DNA from: DASQMT01 sp963835735
GTDB lineage: Bacteria; Actinomycetota; Thermoleophilia; Solirubrobacterales; Solirubrobacteraceae
Reading direction: 5' to 3'
Assembly: GCA_963835735.1 (NCBI GenBank)
Contig: CAWIGP010000007.1
Location: forward strand, 62,001 to 126,000
DNA length: 64,000 bases
Position 1 is the first letter of the stretch. Each line of letters begins with the position of its first letter. Below are positions 53,266 to 60,618 of this stretch, in pieces. The notes beneath the pieces are model-generated. The model searched no databases, was not told where the DNA came from, and saw nothing but the letters and a program-made list of their open reading frames with translations. A program made the translations under genes and the position numbers.

Positions 53266-55073
53266 CGGCGCCGTCATCCCAGGACGCCGGCGCGGTGGCG
53301 CCCGATCCGTTCGAGGCGCGCCGCGCTCTCGGCGCGCGCGGCCTGCTGCGCGAGTTCAACGACGCCGGCGTGCTCGCGCCGGCCGACGTGCACGTCGCGC
53401 GCCGGCTCGGCGAGCTGGCGGGCGAGACCGACGACGCGGTATTGCTGGGGGCGGCGCTCGCGGTGCGCGGCCCGCGGCTCGGGCACGTGCTCGTCGACAT
53501 CGCGACGATCCGCGAGACGGCGGCGGTCGACGCCGAGGAGCCGGTCGACCTGTCGACGCTGCCGTGGCCGACCGCGGGCGCGTGGCTGGAGCGGCTCGCG
53601 GCCAGCGACCTCGTCGCCGTCGGCGAGGAGGACCGCGACGGGCAGTTGTCGCCGCCGGCGACCGGCGCCCGGCCGCTGCGGCTCGTCGGCAGCGAGCTCT
53701 ACCTCGACCGCTACTGGCGCGAGGAGCGCCAGGTGGCGGCCGACCTCATCGCGCTCGCACAACGCGCGCCCGCGGACGTCAGCGAGCCCGCGCTGGCCGA
53801 CGGGCTGGCGCGCGTGTTCGCTGACGCGGCGCCGGACGACCGGCAGCGGCTCGCCGCCGAGACCGCCGTGCGGCGGAACTTCGCGGTCGTCGCCGGCGGG
53901 CCCGGCACCGGCAAGACCACGACCGTCGCGCGGGTCGTCGCGCTGCTGTTCGAGCAGGGCGAGCCGCTCGTCGCGCTCGCCGCCCCGACCGGCAAGGCGG
54001 CGGCGCGACTGGTGGAGGCGGTCCACGACGAGGCGATGAGGATCGACGTGCCGGACGCCGTCCGCGCGCGCCTGCTCGATCTCGACGCCTCAACCTTGCA
54101 CCGGTTGCTCGGCTGGCGGCCGGGCGCGCACAGCCGCTTCCGCCATCACCGCGGCAACCGACTCCCGCACGACGTCGTGATCGTCGACGAGACGTCGATG
54201 GTGCCGCTGTCGCTGATGGCGCGGCTCGTCGAGGCGGTGCGGGCCGACGCGCGCCTGATCCTCGTCGGCGACCCGGGACAGCTCACTTCGATCGAGGCCG
54301 GCGCCGTGCTCGGCGACATCGTCGGACCCGCCGACCCCGGCAGCGGGATCGTCGTGCTCGAGCGCGGCCACCGGTTCGGCGGCGCCATCGCACGCGTGGC
54401 CGAGGCGATCCGCGCCGGTGACGCGGACGCGGTGGTCGACGCGCTCGGCGCCGTGCGCTGGATCTCCGATCCCGAGGCGCTCGATGTCGTGCGCGCGCGG
54501 GTGGTGGCGTGCGCCGAGGCGGTGACCGCGGCCGCGCGCGCCGGCGACGGCGCGGGAGCGATCGCGGCGCTCGGCGAGTTCCGCGTGCTGTGCGCGCACC
54601 GGCGCGGCCCGTACGGCGTCAGCACGTGGACGGCGCGGATCGAGGGCTGGCTCGCCGATCAGATCGGCGGCGGCGACTGGTACGTCGGCCGCCCGCTGCT
54701 CGTGACCGAGAACGACTACACGCTCGGCCTCTACAACGGCGACACCGGCGTCGTGCTCGCCGACGGCGCCGCCGCGTTCGAGCGCCGGGGCCGGCTGCAC
54801 CACGTCAGCCCGACGCGCCTGGCGGCCGTCGACACCGTGTACGCGATGACCGTGCACAAGAGCCAGGGCTCGCAGTTCGACACCGCCGCGGTGATCCTCC
54901 CCGACGCGACGTCGCCGCTGCTGACCCGGGAACTGCTCTACACGGCCGTCACCCGGGCGCGGCGGGAGCTGATCGTCGCCGGCGGCGAGGACGCTGTCCG
55001 CGCCGCGGTGGCGCGGCCGGTCGCCCGGGCGTCGGGCCTGCGGCGGCGGCTGTACGATCGCGCGCATGGCTGA
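53262..55073 (+). CDS. recD: Exodeoxyribonuclease V alpha subunit
   Basis: A 603-residue SF1B helicase from GTG 53262, overlapping the recB stop. An N-terminal domain precedes the helicase. Walker A is GGPGTGKTTTVARVV (~210-224), Walker B VVIVDETSMVPLSLMARL, motif III ILVGDPGQLTSIEAGAVLGD, and late motifs VYAMTVHKSQGSQFDTAAVI and LLYTAVTRARRELIVAGG. Complete and normal in length. In RecBCD the RecD motor moves 5' to 3'. Its end overlaps the VOC gene by eight bases. Confidence 0.95.
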   Translation: MTAPSSQDAGAVAPDPFEARRALGARGLLREFNDAGVLAPADVHVARRLGELAGETDDAVLLGAALAVRGPRLGHVLVDIATIRETAAVDAEEPVDLSTLPWPTAGAWLERLAASDLVAVGEEDRDGQLSPPATGARPLRLVGSELYLDRYWREERQVAADLIALAQRAPADVSEPALADGLARVFADAAPDDRQRLAAETAVRRNFAVVAGGPGTGKTTTVARVVALLFEQGEPLVALAAPTGKAAARLVEAVHDEAMRIDVPDAVRARLLDLDASTLHRLLGWRPGAHSRFRHHRGNRLPHDVVIVDETSMVPLSLMARLVEAVRADARLILVGDPGQLTSIEAGAVLGDIVGPADPGSGIVVLERGHRFGGAIARVAEAIRAGDADAVVDALGAVRWISDPEALDVVRARVVACAEAVTAAARAGDGAGAIAALGEFRVLCAHRRGPYGVSTWTARIEGWLADQIGGGDWYVGRPLLVTENDYTLGLYNGDTGVVLADGAAAFERRGRLHHVSPTRLAAVDTVYAMTVHKSQGSQFDTAAVILPDATSPLLTRELLYTAVTRARRELIVAGGEDAVRAAVARPVARASGLRRRLYDRAHG

Positions 55074-55833
55074 ACGAACGAGCTACCCGCCTGGGACGTT
55101 CTCCTGGGCCGAGCTGGTGACCAGCGACGCGGACGCTGCCAAGTCCTTCTACACGTCGCTGTTTGCATGGGAGTACGACGACAACCCGATCCCGGACGGC
55201 GGCGTGTACTCGTTGGCGCTGCGCGACGGCAAGTCGGTCGCCGCGCTCTACCGCGCAGAAGAGCCGCCGCACTGGAACTGCTACGTCACCGTCGCGTCGG
55301 TGGAGGAGTCGGCCGGGCGCGCCGGCGAGCTCGGCGGCACCGTATTCGCCGAGCCGTTCGACGTGATGGACTTCGGGCGGATGGCGGTGGTCGCCGACCC
55401 GGCGGGCGCGGCGTTGTGCCTGTGGGAGCCGCGCACCAACATCGGCGCCGCGCTCGTCAACACGCCGGGCGCGCTGACCTGGAACGACCTCGTCACGCCC
55501 GACCCGGAGGGCGCCGCGAGCTTCTACGGCGGGCTGTTCGGCTGGACGACCGAGGAGATGCCCGGCGCCGGCGGCTACCGCGTGATCCGCAACGGCGAGC
55601 GCAACAACGGCGGGATCATGCCGCTCGACCCCGACCGGATGGGCGCGGACACGCCTCCGAGCTGGATGCCGTACTTCGGGCACGAGGACGCCCGCCGCCT
55701 GGTCGCAGAGGTCGGCGGCCTCGGCGGCCAGGTGCTCAACGGCCCGATGGACATGCAGCAGGGCACGATCGCGGTGCTCGGCGATCCCCAGAACGCGGTG
55801 TTCGCGGTCTGGACCGGGGACTACGACGACTAG
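55066..55833 (+). CDS. Two-domain VOC (glyoxalase-fold) protein
   Basis: A 255-residue protein of two tandem VOC domains: FSWAELVTSDADAAKSFYTS with LFAWEYDDN at the start of the first, and TWNDLVTPDPEGAASFYGGL with FGWTTEEM at the start of the second. The metal-binding pattern of true enzymes is not complete, so it may be a binding protein or resistance-type VOC. The start overlaps recD by eight bases; functional linkage is doubtful. Confidence 0.92.
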   Translation: MAERTSYPPGTFSWAELVTSDADAAKSFYTSLFAWEYDDNPIPDGGVYSLALRDGKSVAALYRAEEPPHWNCYVTVASVEESAGRAGELGGTVFAEPFDVMDFGRMAVVADPAGAALCLWEPRTNIGAALVNTPGALTWNDLVTPDPEGAASFYGGLFGWTTEEMPGAGGYRVIRNGERNNGGIMPLDPDRMGADTPPSWMPYFGHEDARRLVAEVGGLGGQVLNGPMDMQQGTIAVLGDPQNAVFAVWTGDYDD

Positions 55834-55885
55834 CCAGGAGCGCAAGGCGGCGGCGTTCCGGGCGCTGCACGAGGGCGAGCCGTTC

Positions 55886-56620
55886 GTGATCCCGAACCCG
55901 TGGGACGCGGGGTCGGCGAAGGTGCTCGCGGCGCTCGGCTTCCCGGCGCTGGCGACGACGAGCTCGGGTTTCGCGTTCACGCTCGGCCGGCTGGACGGGA
56001 GCGTCACGCTCGACGAGCTCGTGGTGCACGTCGAGGCGCTCGACCGCGCGACCGGCCTGCCCGTCTCGGTCGACCTCGAGAACGGCTACGGGCCTGAGCC
56101 GGCGGACGCCGCGGTCGCGATCGAGCGCGCGGCCGCGGCCGGCGCGGTGGGCGGCTCGATCGAGGACTACGACCCCGGCGGCCGGCTCTACCCGCTCGAG
56201 CAGGCGGTCGAGCGCGTCGCCGCAGCCGTCGCCGCCGCACGCTCGCTGCCGTTCGCGTTCACGCTCACCGCCCGGGCCGAGAACCACATCCGCGGCAACC
56301 CGGAGCTCGACGACACGATCGCCCGGCTGCAGGCGTACGAGCGCGCCGGCGCGGACGTGCTGTACGCGCCGGGGCTGCGCGACGGCGACGAGATCCGCGC
56401 GGTCTGCCGGGCGGTGGGGAAGCCGGTCAACGTGCTCGCGCAGCGCGGCCTCTCGCTCCAGGAGATCGTCGACGCCGGCGCCCAGCGGGTCAGCGTCGGC
56501 GGCGCGCTCGCCTGGTCGGCGGTCGAGGCGATGGCGGCGGCCGCCACCGCGATCCGCGACACCGGCGACCTCGCTCCGCTGGGTACGTCGGAGCGGATCC
56601 AGGGCTGGCTGCGCGCTTGA
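55886..56620 (+). CDS. Isocitrate lyase/PEP mutase family protein
   Basis: A 244-residue protein from GTG 55886 (VIPNPWDAGSAKVLAALGFP). LPVSVDLENGYGPEPADAAV and GGSIEDYDPGGRLYPLEQAV are the metal-binding loops of the ICL/PEPM superfamily, and AFTLTARAENHIRGN belongs to the active-site region (the ENH position). The frame upstream (55832-55885) reads SQERKAAAFRALHEGEPF, exactly the missing N-terminal helix, but has no ATG, GTG or TTG. Either a rare ACG start (55823 or 55826) is used or a base is wrong there. Likely reaction: cleavage of a small 2-hydroxy or phosphono acid (2,3-dimethylmalate/oxaloacetate-type). Confidence 0.85.
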   Translation: MIPNPWDAGSAKVLAALGFPALATTSSGFAFTLGRLDGSVTLDELVVHVEALDRATGLPVSVDLENGYGPEPADAAVAIERAAAAGAVGGSIEDYDPGGRLYPLEQAVERVAAAVAAARSLPFAFTLTARAENHIRGNPELDDTIARLQAYERAGADVLYAPGLRDGDEIRAVCRAVGKPVNVLAQRGLSLQEIVDAGAQRVSVGGALAWSAVEAMAAAATAIRDTGDLAPLGTSERIQGWLRA

Positions 56621-56676
56621 CGCTGCCGCCGCCGCGGGTGTTGGATAGGACGGCAAGCTGCCAGAAAGGAGGAGCA

Positions 56677-56901
56677 GTGGAGCGAGTCATGGCCGACTGC
56701 CGTCGCTTCGAGAGCGACAACGCCTGCCAGCTCACCATCATCGGGCCGGCCGATGACGTGGTGGACGCCGCCGTGCAGCACGCCGTCGCATCGCACGGCC
56801 ATCAGGAAAGCGCGGAGATGCGCGAGCAACTGCGCGCGATGCTCGAGCCCGAGAGCGCGTACGTACCGGGCGAGCGCAAGCCGGAGCCGTTCCCCGCCTG
56901 A
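56677..56901 (+). CDS. DUF1059 small protein
   Basis: A 74-residue protein starting at GTG 56677 (ATG 56689 is the alternative) behind AGGAGG at 56667-56672. MADCRRFESDNACQLTIIGP and VDAAVQHAVASHGHQESAEM are the DUF1059 pattern, with the Cys and His residues conserved. Function unknown; common in actinobacteria. Confidence 0.88.
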   Translation: MERVMADCRRFESDNACQLTIIGPADDVVDAAVQHAVASHGHQESAEMREQLRAMLEPESAYVPGERKPEPFPA

Positions 56902-56910
56902 CCGGCACAA

Positions 56911-56934
56911 GGGCTGCCGCCCCCGCGGCAGCCC
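56911..56934 (+). terminator. Hairpin terminator after the DUF1059 gene
   Basis: GGGCTGCCGC (56911-56920), loop cccc, GCGGCAGCCC (56925-56934): a perfect ten-base-pair stem nine bases after the DUF1059 stop. The tail has only a weak T run (ctgtcgattt), as is usual for high-GC actinobacteria. Confidence 0.68.
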
Positions 56935-57011
56935 CTGTCGATTTCGGGGCGGCCCGTTCGTCAACGCTGCGGAGGGCCGAACCGCTCGGCCCCGTACAGG
57001 AGGTTCACTCC

Positions 57012-57401
57012 ATGCCGCAGTACATGCTGCTGATCTACGCACCCGCCCAGGGTGGCCCGTCGCCCGAGGAGCTGCAGGCCGAGATGCCGCGCTGGTCCGA
57101 GTACACCGAGGAGCTGCGCAGCGCCGGCGCGCTGGCCGCCGGCGAGGCGCTCCAGCCGCCCGACAGTGCCCGTACGGTCCGGCTGCGCTCGGGCGCCCGG
57201 CAGGTGGCGGCCGGCCCGTTCGCGTCCACGGCGGAGGTCCTCACCGGCTACTACGTGGTCGACGTCGCCGACATCGCCGCCGCCGAGGATTGGGCGGCGC
57301 GCATCCCGAGCGCTCCCTATGGCTCGGTCGAGGTGCGGCCGATCATGGTCTTCCCGGACAGCGATCCGGCCGCCTCCGGGCAGGCGACGACGAGCGCGTG
57401 A
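57012..57401 (+). CDS. YCII-domain protein
   Basis: A 129-residue protein: MPQYMLLIYAPAQGGPSPEE, a central GALAAGEALQPPDSARTVRL and a C-terminal strand (SVEVRPIMVFPDSD). This is the YCII/DGPF-like fold common in actinobacteria, often next to ECF sigma genes; none is adjacent here. Function unknown. Confidence 0.9.
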   Translation: MPQYMLLIYAPAQGGPSPEELQAEMPRWSEYTEELRSAGALAAGEALQPPDSARTVRLRSGARQVAAGPFASTAEVLTGYYVVDVADIAAAEDWAARIPSAPYGSVEVRPIMVFPDSDPAASGQATTSA

Positions 57402-57460
57402 GTCGCGGTGGGCGCCGCGGCCTCGCCTCGGCAGGTCGCGGCGCCCATTACGATCGAGCG

Positions 57461-57997
57461 ATGGTCGAGCAACTCCACTTCACCGATTCCGACGAGGCGA
57501 ACGAGCTGCTCGTTCGCGAACCGCTCGCGCTGCTGATCGGCTTCGCGCTCGACCAGCAGGTCACCGTGCAGAAGGCGTTCATGGGTCCGCTGGTGCTGCG
57601 CGAACGGGTCGGAACACTCGACGCCGCCGCGCTCGCCGCGACCGACCTCGAGCCGGTCTTCCGCGAGCGGCCGGCGATCCACCGCTTCCCGGGCGCGATG
57701 GCCAAGCGCGTGCGCGACCTCGCCGCGCACGTGGCTGAGCGCTACGACGGCGACGGCGCACGCGTCTGGACGGACGCGTCCTCGCCGGAGGACCTCAAGC
57801 GCCGGCTGGAGGAGCTGCCGGGGTTCGGGGAGATGAAGGTGAAGTCGCTCGCCGCGGTGCTGGCGAACCGGTTCGACGTCGCGGCGGCCCAGCCGCTCGT
57901 GCCGGCGCACCCGACGCTCGGCGACGTCGATTCGGCGCAAGCGCTGGCCGAGTACCAGGCCGGCAAGCGCGCGTACAAGGCGAGCCTGCGGGCCTGA
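57461..57997 (+). CDS. HhH-GPD base-excision-repair-like protein
   Basis: A 178-residue protein from ATG 57461 (MVEQLHFTDSDEANELLVRE). ALLIGFALDQQVTVQKAFMG is the start of the HhH-GPD fold, LEELPGFGEMKVKSLAAVLA the helix-hairpin-helix, and the C-terminal helix ends RAYKASLRA. Members of this small family resemble uncharacterised base-excision glycosylases. A catalytic Lys/Asp pair is not certain from the sequence (MKVKS holds a candidate Lys). TfoX follows two bases later. Confidence 0.88.
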   Translation: MVEQLHFTDSDEANELLVREPLALLIGFALDQQVTVQKAFMGPLVLRERVGTLDAAALAATDLEPVFRERPAIHRFPGAMAKRVRDLAAHVAERYDGDGARVWTDASSPEDLKRRLEELPGFGEMKVKSLAAVLANRFDVAAAQPLVPAHPTLGDVDSAQALAEYQAGKRAYKASLRA

Positions 57998-57999
57998 AA

Positions 58000-58335
58000 A
58001 TGGCCTACGACGAGGACCTGGCCAACCGCATCCGCGAGCAGCTCGCCGACGAGGACACGCGCGGAGAGCAGGCGATGTTCGGCGGGCTCGCGTTCCTGCT
58101 CGGCGGCAACATGGCGGTCGGGATCCGCGGCGACGAGCTGATCGTGCGCGTCGGCGCGGAGGCCGCCGACGAGGCGGCCGCGCAGCCGCACGCCCGCATC
58201 GCCGTGATGGGCAGCCGGCCGATGAAGGGCTGGGTGCAGGTGGCGCCCGCGGGCGTGCACACGACCGCGCAGCTCCGCGAGTGGGTGGCGCGCGGCGTCG
58301 CGTTCGCGCGCTCGCTGCCCGCTAAGCGAACCTAA
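58000..58335 (+). CDS. TfoX/Sxy N-terminal-domain protein
   Basis: A 111-residue protein, MAYDEDLANRIREQLADEDT, with QAMFGGLAFLLGGNMAVGIR and GSRPMKGWVQVAPAGVHTTA, the TfoX N-terminal signature. In gamma-proteobacteria TfoX controls competence; stand-alone actinobacterial domains have no known role. Its TAA lies in the left arm of the 58326-58362 palindrome. Confidence 0.92.
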   Translation: MAYDEDLANRIREQLADEDTRGEQAMFGGLAFLLGGNMAVGIRGDELIVRVGAEAADEAAAQPHARIAVMGSRPMKGWVQVAPAGVHTTAQLREWVARGVAFARSLPAKRT

Positions 58336-58362
58336 ACGGGGACAGTCCCCGCTTAGGTTCGC
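58326..58362. repeat. REP-like palindrome with GGGGACAGTCCCC core
   Basis: GCGAACCTAA (58326-58335), one mismatched base, CGGGGAC, centre A, GTCCCCG, one mismatched base, TTAGGTTCGC (58353-58362): a 37-base almost perfect palindrome. The left arm contains the TfoX stop. No T run follows, so it is more like a REP or mobile palindromic unit than a terminator. The core recurs in variant form (ccgggacagttcc) near 18590. Confidence 0.6.
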
Positions 58363-58402
58363 GCTTGATCTGCGCCTCAGGTAGGGGGACCAGCCTGGGT
58401 TC

Positions 58403-58525
58403 ATGACTCGCATCGAATTCATCCAGGAGCGCAGGGAGGACGGGAGCATCGTGCTCCGCGCGATCGCCCACCGCCCGTTCGAGCGGCTCCGCCAGCGCCT
58501 GCGCCGGCTCGTGCGCAGGGCCTGA
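58403..58525 (+). CDS. Small basic ORF upstream of the LigD-PE gene
   Basis: A 40-residue frame, MTRIEFIQERREDGSIVLRA and then IAHRPFERLRQRLRRLVRRA, ending one base before the next reading frame begins. The basic helix could bind nucleic acid, or the frame could serve as a translational leader for the LigD-PE gene, which lacks an ordinary start. No family. Real-gene status uncertain. Confidence 0.4.
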   Translation: MTRIEFIQERREDGSIVLRAIAHRPFERLRQRLRRLVRRA

Positions 58526-58526
58526 C

Positions 58527-58979
58527 CTGCCCCGCTTCGTCGTCCAGCTGCACGACGCCACCACGCTGCACTTCGACGTGCGGCTCGAGATCGGCGGCGT
58601 GTTGCGCTCCTGGGCGGTCCCGAAGGGCCCTTCGCTCGATCCCGGCGTCCGGCGGCTGGCGATGCAGGTCCCCGACCACACGCTCGAGCAGGGCGGGTTC
58701 GAGGGCGTCTACGAGGACGCGCCGCGCGGCACTGGCGCGGTGATCATCTGGGACGAGGGCGAGTTAGAGCTCGTGCGCGAGGAGCCCGACCACGTGGTGG
58801 TCGAGCTCCGCGGGCGCAAGCTGCGCGGCGGTTTCGCGCTCACCCGTACCGGCGAGCAGCAATGGGTGCTGGTGAAGATGGTCGACGACGCAGCGCGACG
58901 CGGCTCCGACGTCGTCGCGGAGCGCCCGGAGAGCGTCCGCAGCGGGCGGACGTGGCAACAGGTCGCGGGCGGCTGCTAG
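58527..58979 (+). CDS. Stand-alone LigD 3'-phosphoesterase domain
   Basis: From CTG 58527 the frame reads LPRFVVQLHDATTLHFDVRL, the full N-terminal motif of the LigD phosphoesterase (PE) domain, including the His and Asp metal ligands. GVLRSWAVPKGPSLDPGVRR, GFEGVYEDAPRGTGAVIIWD and the end QWVLVKMVDD follow. About 150 residues, normal for a PE-only protein. No ATG, GTG or TTG precedes the motif; the nearest is GTG 58578, which would cut off the catalytic His. So CTG, or a misread ATG, is the likely start. PE trims 3' ends in non-homologous end joining; no Ku or ligase lies in the window. Confidence 0.82.
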   Translation: MPRFVVQLHDATTLHFDVRLEIGGVLRSWAVPKGPSLDPGVRRLAMQVPDHTLEQGGFEGVYEDAPRGTGAVIIWDEGELELVREEPDHVVVELRGRKLRGGFALTRTGEQQWVLVKMVDDAARRGSDVVAERPESVRSGRTWQQVAGGC

Positions 58980-59140
58980 CGCGCGCGGCGCCGGCGCCAG
59001 CGAAGGCCGGTACGGCGGTGGCCGTGCAGCTCGGCGCGCCTGAGCGCGCGCCACTCCGCGATCGTCATGTGCGCGGGGATGTCGGCGGCCTCGAGCATGA
59101 TCGCCTTCGCGAAGTTCGCCGGATCGAGGCGGGTGTGCAT
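58976..59140 (-). CDS. Small protein of unknown function
   Basis: A 54-residue frame from ATG 59140, MHTRLDPANFAKAIMLEAAD, ending in a very basic tail (RAELHGHRRTGLRWRRRRAR). RLDPANFAKAIMLEAADIP resembles a small conserved actinobacterial protein. A start at 59161 would add seven residues. Convergent with the LigD-PE gene; the two stops share the tetranucleotide ctag. Confidence 0.5.
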   Translation of the reverse strand: MHTRLDPANFAKAIMLEAADIPAHMTIAEWRALRRAELHGHRRTGLRWRRRRAR

Positions 59141-59204
59141 GACGCGAGCTTCTGCCAACACGGCGACCGGGGAAACTCCCCACAGGGTGGAGCTTCGCCC
59201 ACCC

Positions 59205-59807
59205 TCACGCGGACGTGTGCAGCAGCGGCACGGCGCCCTCCCAGCCGGCGCGCAGGATCGCGACGAGCGACGGCGGCGTGATCAGCAGCGCCCGCGCTCC
59301 CGCCGGCCGCGCCGCCCGCTCCGCGTAGCCCGCCGGCGTCCAGCGCCGTAGCTCGGCGCCGCGCACCAGCCACGGCTCGCAGTCGCGCAGCACGAACGCG
59401 CCGTCCGGCAGCGGGTCGAGCGCCGCGTCGTGATGGCGCTGGGCGCGTCCCGCCAGCCGCTCCTCGTGCAGCCGGGCGTCGATCGCGTCCGCGCCGCGCT
59501 CGCCGTCCCACAGCTCGCCGAACCGCACGTAGTCCTCACGCCGGCACAGCGCGCACGGCCGGTGCCCGGCGGCGAACGCGGTCGCCTCGTCGAGGAAGAA
59601 CAGCTCGGTGAACTTCCCGGGCTGCAGCAGCGGCGATCGGTGCCAGTCGCGGAACCGCAGCCGGCAGGCGATCCAGCGCCGCCCCGCGTAGCGCCGCCGG
59701 ATCCGCCCGGCGGCATCGTGAAGGCAGCCGCGGTTGCCGTAGACGAGCCCGCGCGCGGGGTCCGCGACCAGCTCTCCCGTCGGCGTGACCCGGTTCTGCA
59801 GCGGCAT
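59205..59807 (-). CDS. Conserved protein with CxxC motif, function unknown
   Basis: A 200-residue protein from ATG 59807: MPLQNRVTPTGELVADPARG, RRYAGRRWIACRLRFRDWHR, FTELFFLDEATAFAAGHRPC followed by ALCRRED, and DGAFVLRDCEPWLV. The CALC pair and the conserved RNxV/GNRG start make a well-defined family that I have seen in many actinobacteria, but it has no assigned function; the Cys pair and several His residues suggest a metal site. It diverges from the MBL-fold gene with only 19 bases between the start codons. Confidence 0.8.
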   Translation of the reverse strand: MPLQNRVTPTGELVADPARGLVYGNRGCLHDAAGRIRRRYAGRRWIACRLRFRDWHRSPLLQPGKFTELFFLDEATAFAAGHRPCALCRREDYVRFGELWDGERGADAIDARLHEERLAGRAQRHHDAALDPLPDGAFVLRDCEPWLVRGAELRRWTPAGYAERAARPAGARALLITPPSLVAILRAGWEGAVPLLHTSA

Positions 59808-59826
59808 CGCGTCATTCTCCCGGTGC

Positions 59827-60618
59827 ATGGAGCGATACATCTGCAGGGCGTGCGGGACGCAGTTCCCCGATACCGACGCGCCCCCCGATTCGTGCCCGAT
59901 CTGCACCGACTGGCGCCAGTACGTCCCGCCGAACGGCCAGCAGTGGACGACGCTGGCCGAGCTCGCGGCCGAGCAGGAGAACTCGTTCCGCGACCAGGGC
60001 GAGCTCGTCGGCATCGGCACGACGCCGTTCTTCGCGATCGGCCAGCGCGCGCTGCTCGTCCCGTTCGGGGAGAGCAACCTCCTGTGGGACTGCATCGCGC
60101 TGCTCGACGACGCGACGGCGGCGGAGGTCGAGCGCCGCGGCGGGCTCGCCGCGATCGCGATCTCGCACCCGCACTACTACACGACCATGGTCGAGTGGGC
60201 GCAGCGATTCGGCTGCCCGATCCACCTGCACGCGGCCGACGCGGAGTGGGTCATGCGGAGCGATCCGGCGATCCGGTTCTGGGACGGCGAGCTGCTGGAG
60301 CTCGGCGAAGGGCTCACGCTGATCCGCGGCGGCGGGCACTTCCCGGGCGGGACGATCCTGCACCGGCCGGGCGCGCTCTTGACCGGCGACATCATCCAGG
60401 TGATCCCCGACCGTTCGCACGTCGGGTTCATGTGGAGCTACCCGAATCTCGTGCCGCTGCCCGACGCCGAGGTGCAGCGCATCGCCGCCGCGGTCGAGCC
60501 GTTCGACTACGACGCGATCTACGGCGCCTGGTGGGACGCGATCATCCCGTCGGGCGGGCCGGAGATCGTGCGGCGCTCGGCGGACCGTTACTCGCGTGCG
60601 CTGCGAGGCGAGCTGTGA
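59827..60618 (+). CDS. MBL-fold hydrolase with N-terminal rubredoxin-like zinc site
   Basis: A 263-residue protein from ATG 59827. YICRACGTQFPDTDAPPDSC, then PIC, forms a rubredoxin-like four-Cys site (residues ~5-27). The MBL fold follows with AIAISHPHYYTTMVEWAQRF (the HxHxDH motif reads SHPHYYTTM, so the usual metal His set is partly changed), RGGGHFPGGTILH and LLTGDIIQVI. Function unknown. It could be an oxidoreductase-like FprA/rubredoxin relative, but no flavodoxin domain is attached. Confidence 0.87.
   Translation: MERYICRACGTQFPDTDAPPDSCPICTDWRQYVPPNGQQWTTLAELAAEQENSFRDQGELVGIGTTPFFAIGQRALLVPFGESNLLWDCIALLDDATAAEVERRGGLAAIAISHPHYYTTMVEWAQRFGCPIHLHAADAEWVMRSDPAIRFWDGELLELGEGLTLIRGGGHFPGGTILHRPGALLTGDIIQVIPDRSHVGFMWSYPNLVPLPDAEVQRIAAAVEPFDYDAIYGAWWDAIIPSGGPEIVRRSADRYSRALRGEL

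Noticed and set aside
50647..53277. Minus-strand open frame of 876 codons opposite recB
   Set aside because: No motifs, biased composition; it mirrors the third-position GC of recB.
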